A stretch of DNA of 57,749 bases from JAAZHD01 sp012510895. GTDB lineage: Bacteria; Bacillota; Clostridia; Caldicoprobacterales; DTU083. Shown piece after piece: positions 53,666 through 57,749 of the stretch. The notes under the pieces were generated by a model. The model worked only from the letters and a program-made list of their open reading frames with translations, was not told the origin of the DNA and ran no database searches. The position numbers and the translations under genes were made by a program. The DNA lies in contig JBMNJC010000011.1 in NCBI GenBank assembly GCA_050951465.1, forward strand, positions 1 through 57,749. The letters are read 5' to 3'. How positions within the stretch are numbered: the first letter of the stretch is position 1; each line of letters opens with the position of its first letter.

Positions 53666-53697
53666 AGCGCCGTATACGGACCCGTACGTACGGTGCT
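53666..53697 (+). ncRNA. Group II intron domain V
   Basis: A 32-nt hairpin begins with the catalytic AGC triad, continues CGCCGTATACGG, turns at ACCC and closes with GTACGTACGGTGCT. This is the most conserved part of the ribozyme. A domain VI-like hairpin follows (GGAGGTCGGGAAAA pairing with TTTTCCCTCCTACC). Confidence 0.85.
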
Positions 53698-53797
53698 GTG
53701 GGAGGTCGGGAAAATTTAATTAATTTTTCCCTCCTACCCGGTTAAAGAATTAATTCACAATTAATTCTGGTTTTTCACTGCATTTATGATTAATTAG

Positions 53798-53806
53798 TGA
53801 TATAAT
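53798..53806 (+). promoter_or_regulatory. Extended -10 promoter of the BREX operon
   Basis: TGATATAAT (53798-53806) is a perfect extended -10 element (TGnTATAAT) with no good -35. It lies 46 bases before brxA and just outside the intron, so the operon has its own promoter. Confidence 0.6.
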
Positions 53807-53851
53807 GTTTTTATAAAAAATGGCCACGGAAAAGAGGTGGTGTGGTAAAAT

Positions 53852-54448
53852 ATGCTAGATTATAAGTCAACAATTAAGGCAAGATCGTATCTTTATTTAG
53901 AATTAAAAAAGGCTGCAAGCCTTTATTTACAAGGGTTTTCTATAGATGATATAAGGCGAAAAGCATTAGATGAAAATATATTTTCATTAAATTCAGAGAA
54001 CAGAATTAATGAAATTGCTTCAACCGTTTCGGAAAGACTAGAAGCCTTGGATGAAATGTTACTTGATAAATTAGCAAATGGAAACCTTGAAACAAGCAAA
54101 CAGGTAGCCCTATATGCTATTTTGAAAACAGACAGGCTTTTTTTTGAGTTCATGCAGGAGGTATATAGAGAGAAATACCTGATTAGAGATTATTTAATTA
54201 CAGATAGGGATTTTGCTATCTTTTTTCAAAGAAAAGCAGAACAAAGTCAAAAAGTGGCAGAGTGGAAAGATTATACCTTTTATAAATTAAAGCAGGTTTA
54301 CAAAAGAATCTTAACTGAAGCCGGATTTGTAAAGAAGAATAAAAAAGATGTTGAAATAACCAGACCCTTAATGGAACAAGAATTAATCGATCATTTAAAT
54401 GGAAAAGGTGACGGCATATACCTGCAGGCCATGTTAGGAGGGATATAA
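53852..54448 (+). CDS. brxA: BREX system protein BrxA (DUF1819)
   Basis: First gene of a type 1-like BREX anti-phage operon. The 198-residue protein has the DUF1819 layout: an N-terminal helical part (ARSYLYLELKKAASLYLQGF), then ENRINEIASTVSERLEAL, LYAILKTDRLFFEFMQEVYR, a central DYLITDRDFAIFFQRKAEQS and a C-terminal winged-helix-like segment. Its fold in other species is DNA-binding. AGAGGTGG precedes ATG 53852. Its TAA touches the ATG of brxB. Clearly AT-rich compared with the ribosomal genes. Confidence 0.9.
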   Translation: MLDYKSTIKARSYLYLELKKAASLYLQGFSIDDIRRKALDENIFSLNSENRINEIASTVSERLEALDEMLLDKLANGNLETSKQVALYAILKTDRLFFEFMQEVYREKYLIRDYLITDRDFAIFFQRKAEQSQKVAEWKDYTFYKLKQVYKRILTEAGFVKKNKKDVEITRPLMEQELIDHLNGKGDGIYLQAMLGGI

Positions 54449-55030
54449 ATGAAGACCATTTATGAACGGCTTGATGAGATTCTACCTATTATTACTGATA
54501 AAAGATTTAGGGAGAATAAAGGATTAGGCAATGAAATAGGCTACTACATTTTTGATTATGATCCTGAGGATGAAATCATTGTTAGAGAACATATAAGGTT
54601 TTTAAAGCAGAAAATAAATAATGATGGCATGGATTTTTCTATTAGAGAAATGGACCTTTATGAAATAATGATTGAAATATTAGCGGAAAAGGGATATTTG
54701 AAGAAAGTCTTTGAAATGGAGAAGAAAAAAGGTACAGATGCAATCCTTAAGCCTATAAAGAATACTTTAAGACTCACCCAGAAAAATGATTTAGTTGTAG
54801 AATATATCAGAGAAAGAGTACAGGAAAATGATATTGTTTTCTTAACAGGTGTGGGGAAAATATGGCCTATTATCCGATCTCACACTATTTTAAATGTACT
54901 ACATTCTGTAATAGATCATGTACCTTTAATCATGTTTTATCCTGGAACTTATTCAGGACAAGACTTAAATCTTTTTGATGAAATTTCTGACCAAAACTAT
55001 TATAGGGCTTTTAAACTGGTAGAAAGATAG
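54449..55030 (+). CDS. brxB: BREX system protein BrxB (DUF1788)
   Basis: A 193-residue protein of the DUF1788 family found between brxA and brxC. Recognisable pieces are RLDEILPIITDKRFRENKGL, EIGYYIFDYDPEDEIIVREH, and the C-terminal DIVFLTGVGKIWPIIRSHTI and PLIMFYPGTYSGQDLNLFD. Its biochemical role is not settled; it is needed for defence in studied systems. Start ATG 54449 with GGAGGGA inside brxA. brxC starts 17 bases after its stop. Confidence 0.9.
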   Translation: MKTIYERLDEILPIITDKRFRENKGLGNEIGYYIFDYDPEDEIIVREHIRFLKQKINNDGMDFSIREMDLYEIMIEILAEKGYLKKVFEMEKKKGTDAILKPIKNTLRLTQKNDLVVEYIRERVQENDIVFLTGVGKIWPIIRSHTILNVLHSVIDHVPLIMFYPGTYSGQDLNLFDEISDQNYYRAFKLVER

Positions 55031-55046
55031 GGGAGGGAATTGGACT

Positions 55047-57749
55047 ATGAAATTAAAGAAAATGTTTTATAAGGAAATTGATAGGGACATTAAAGGTGTT
55101 ATTAAGATTGGACAAGATGATGATACCAATGTTCACCAAGAGTTGGAGGAATATGTAGTTACTCGAGAATTGGCTAGACATTTTAGCACTTTTTTTGAGG
55201 CCTACAGAGAAGCGATTAATAATTATACTGACAAAATGGGAGTCTGGATATCAGGATTCTTTGGTTCTGGTAAATCCCATTTCTTAAAGATTTTATCTTA
55301 TCTTCTTGAGAATAAAGAGGTAAAGGGTAAACGTGCTATATCCTATTTTGACGATAAAATAGAGGATGCCTCCGTTTTAGCAGATATGAAAGCCTCAGGG
55401 GATGTAAGTGCCGATGTTATTTTATTTAACATAGATTCAAAAGCCGATTCAGATTCTAGAACTAATAAGGAATCAATAGTTAATGTATTCAATAAAGTGT
55501 TCAATGAAATGCAAGGTTTCTGCGGGTCTTTGCCATGGCTTGCAGATCTTGAAGCACAAATGGTTAAAGAAGGTTCTTATGAAGCCTTTAAGTCAAGATT
55601 TGAGGAATTATCAGGGGAATCATGGATTGAAGCAAGAGAAGATTTTTATTTTGAAGAAGATAATATAGTTCAGGCACTGGCAGATACAACTAAAATGAGT
55701 ATAGAAGCAGCCCGAAATTGGTACAACAAGGCTGAAGATAACTACTCTTTAAGTGTTGAAAAGTTCGCTAACAAAGTAAAAGAATATATTGAGTCCAAAG
55801 GCAAAGAGCACCATGTCATCTTTTTGGTGGATGAGATGGGTCAATACATAGGGGATGATGTAGGCTTAATGCTTAACCTTCAGACAGTTGTTGAAGACTT
55901 GGGAACCTACTGTGGGGGTAAAGCATGGGTTATTGTAACCTCACAGCAAGATATAGATATAGTTACGAAGGTAAGGGGTAATGACTTTTCTAAAATCCAA
56001 GGTAGATTTAATACAAGGCTTAGTTTATCCAGTGCCAACGTGGATGAAGTAATTAAAAGAAGAATCCTTTATAAGAACGAAACTGCTAAAGAGACCTTAA
56101 AACTTTACTATGCAGACAAGGAAGCAATTATAAAAAACCTTATTACCTTTTCCGCTGATACACCGGAAATGAAAATTTTTAAAACAGCAGAAGACTTTAC
56201 AGATGTGTATCCCTTTATACCTTATCAATTTAGATTGCTGCAATCAGTTTTCACAGCAATAAGACAGCACGGAGCCAGTGGAAAACATCTTTCAGAGGGA
56301 GAGAGATCTCTTTTATCCGCATTCCAAGAGGCTGCTATCAAATATATGGATAAAGAAGTGGGAGCATTAGTGCCATTTTCTGCATTCTACGAAACCATAG
56401 AAACTTTCCTAGACCACAATATTAGGACAGTTTTTATTCATGCAGAAGATAACGATAGGCTCAGTAGTATGGATGTAGAAGTACTGAAGGTCCTATTTTT
56501 AACAAAATGGGTAAAAGAAATGCCAAAGAACTTGGAAAACATTTGCAACATTAATGGTTTCACATATTGACGAAGACAAAATTGAGTTAAAGAAAAAAAT
56601 AGAAGCCTCTTTGGACAGGCTTGTAAAAGAGACACTGGTTCAGAAAAATGGAAATGAATATATCTTCTTAACTCATGAAGAACAGGACCGTAAATAAAGA
56701 AATACAGAATATTTCAATTGATATCAGTGAAATAATACTGAAGATTGGTGAGGAAATATACACAGGAATTTACAGTGAAAAGAAGTTTCGCTATAACGTT
56801 AGATACCATTTTGATTTTAACAAAATCATAGACGATAGGTATATGTCCTCCCAAAAACACGATATAGGAGTAAAAATAATCACCCCTTATTATGATACCG
56901 GTGTTGAACTTACTGACCATGAATTAAGAATGATGTCAGCCAGAGAGAATAATCTAATAATCAAACTACCTCAAGATACTTCTTTCCTTGAAGAGATGGA
57001 GAATATATTAAAGATACAGACCTACCTTACAAGGAAAGCAGGGACCATACAAACGGAAGAAATTGAAGAAATAAAGATAAGAAAATCAAGAGAAGTTGCT
57101 GAGAGAAAGGACAGAGTTGTATCCTTACTCAAGGAAGCATTGCAAGAAGCAGACTTCTACGTAAATATGCAAAAAATTGATATAAAATCAAAAAATCCTG
57201 TTGAAAGAATAAACAGTGGGTTGAAAGTACTTATTGAAAATATCTATGACAAGTTAAACTATATTACTGATTTTATTGAAAGCACCAAAGAACTTCATGA
57301 CCTGCTGTTTGATGAAAATACTCAGATAAATATATTTGGGGAAGAAGAAATCCCAAACAAACTAGCCATAGATGAGATGCTCCACTATATCGAAAGAAAC
57401 ACCCAACGGCATATTCCTGTAACTATGAAAACTCTATTGGAACTATATGATAAACCGCCTTATGGCTGGCTGCCAGATGATATCAGGGGGCTAGTGATTA
57501 GATTATTTAGAGCACAGGAAATTAAGATACAATTAGGTAGCGAATATATTAATCCTTCGGATAAAAACCTAATCCAATATATGACGAAGAAAGATTATAT
57601 AGATAGATTGCTAATAAAGAAAAGAACTAAAACCCCTGAAAAGTATTTAAATAATGCCAGGATGTTGATTAGAGAAGTTTTCAACTACGCATCAGTGCCA
57701 GGGGATGAAGATGGATTAATGAGTCGTTTCAAGGAGTTATCAAACTATG
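55047..57749 (+). pseudogene. brxC: BREX system P-loop ATPase BrxC, with two +1 frameshifts, cut by the window end
   Basis: A large ATPase essential to BREX. Walker A is ISGFFGSGKSHFLK (about 68-81) and Walker B HVIFLVDEMGQYIG (about 254-267). The first frame leaves homology at LENI and stops at 56570. The next frame gives ATLMVSHIDEDKIELKKKIE and stops at 56697, and the third runs open from VNKEIQNISIDISEI to the end of the window. Removing one T from TTT (56542-56544) and one C from CC (56688-56689) gives about 900 continuous codons, in line with the N-terminal three quarters of BrxC (about 1200 residues). Both shifts may be sequence errors; if real, BREX is inactive. Confidence 0.87.

Larger units (their letters stand above)
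51842..53742 (+). mobile_element. Degenerate group II intron
   Basis: A ribozyme-like non-coding region with strong resemblance to group II intron domains I-IV, for example GGAAGTCGGCGGCAAATCTC, AGAGAAAGATTGCGCTCTTA and GAGAAGTCAGCAGGAGTCAT. It leads into a reverse transcriptase gene, then domain V and a domain VI-like hairpin ending near CTACCCGG. The 3' end is about 53742. The 5' end is uncertain: I use GTGTG at 51842, and GTGTG at 51726 is the alternative. The encoded maturase is broken, so the element cannot move by itself. It lies between the rpsI terminator and a BREX operon, in the same orientation as both. Confidence 0.8.

Noticed and set aside
53747..53767. Palindrome GAATTAAT-TCACA-ATTAATTC as a terminator after the intron
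   Set aside because: The stem is almost only A-T pairs and the following T-run is interrupted; it is more likely chance in AT-rich DNA.
1..57749. CRISPR array, rRNA genes, prophage or replication origin
   Set aside because: I found no regular repeat-spacer pattern, no rRNA signature sequences, no phage structural genes and no dnaA-box cluster on reading the window.

Overview
This window looks like the chromosome of an endospore-forming member of the class Clostridia. Three things point there: the clostridial and bacillar order mrnC-rlmB-yacP-sigH followed by secE-nusG-rplKAJL-rpoBC, the fused S10-spc-alpha ribosomal cluster leading into ecfA1-ecfA2-ecfT-truA-rplM-rpsI, and consistently strong AGGAGG ribosome binding sites. 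Genus cannot be decided from sequence alone. The core has moderate GC content. The last 4 kb is visibly more AT-rich.

Layout. 1-5.3 kb: the end of a frameshifted htpG, a HAD-IIA phosphatase (minus strand), a frameshifted yihY and a citrate synthase (minus strand), plus two small membrane proteins. 5.5-8.0 kb: a sugar-phosphate isomerase/epimerase-like protein, a CoaX-family protein with a degenerate N-terminal motif, and an ECF transporter S component, probably for pantothenate. 8.4-11.9 kb: nagA, an orphan beta-class DNA methyltransferase and an orphan AgrC-like sensor kinase. 12-14.5 kb: mrnC (Mini-III), rlmB, yacP/rae1 and sigH. 14.6-31.9 kb: tRNA-Gly(CCC), tuf copy 1, rpmG-secE-nusG-rplK-rplA, the L10 leader with rplJ-rplL, rpoB-rpoC, then rpsL-rpsG-fusA-tuf copy 2. 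31.9-47.1 kb: the S10-spc-alpha cluster from rpsJ to rplQ. It has no adk between secY and map. 47.3-51.7 kb: the general ECF energising module, truA and rplM-rpsI, ending at a clear terminator. 51.8-53.7 kb: a degenerate group II intron. 53.8 kb to the end: the start of a BREX phage-defence operon (brxA, brxB, brxC).

How the genes work together. Most of the window is the translation and transcription core: 28 ribosomal protein genes, IF-1, EF-G, two EF-Tu genes, RNA polymerase beta, beta' and alpha, NusG, and SecE/SecY for secretion. The ECF module at 47-50 kb could power the S component at 7.4 kb. That S component sits beside the CoaX-like gene, which suggests a vitamin B5/CoA theme. Promoters of the TTGACA-N17-TATAAT type precede tRNA-Gly, rpmG, rplJ, rpoB, rpsL and rplM, and a TTGCTT variant precedes rpsJ.

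Two cautions. Four genes (htpG, yihY, ecfA2, brxC) are interrupted by five single-base shifts. All five are of +1 type and all lie in homopolymer runs, so sequencing or assembly error is a serious alternative to real gene loss. I recognise BREX as a known system and saw no convincing evidence of an entirely undescribed multigene system. The most unusual local signals are the hairpin between the nusG Shine-Dalgarno sequence and its start codon, the degenerate CoaX, and the structured leader ahead of rpsJ.
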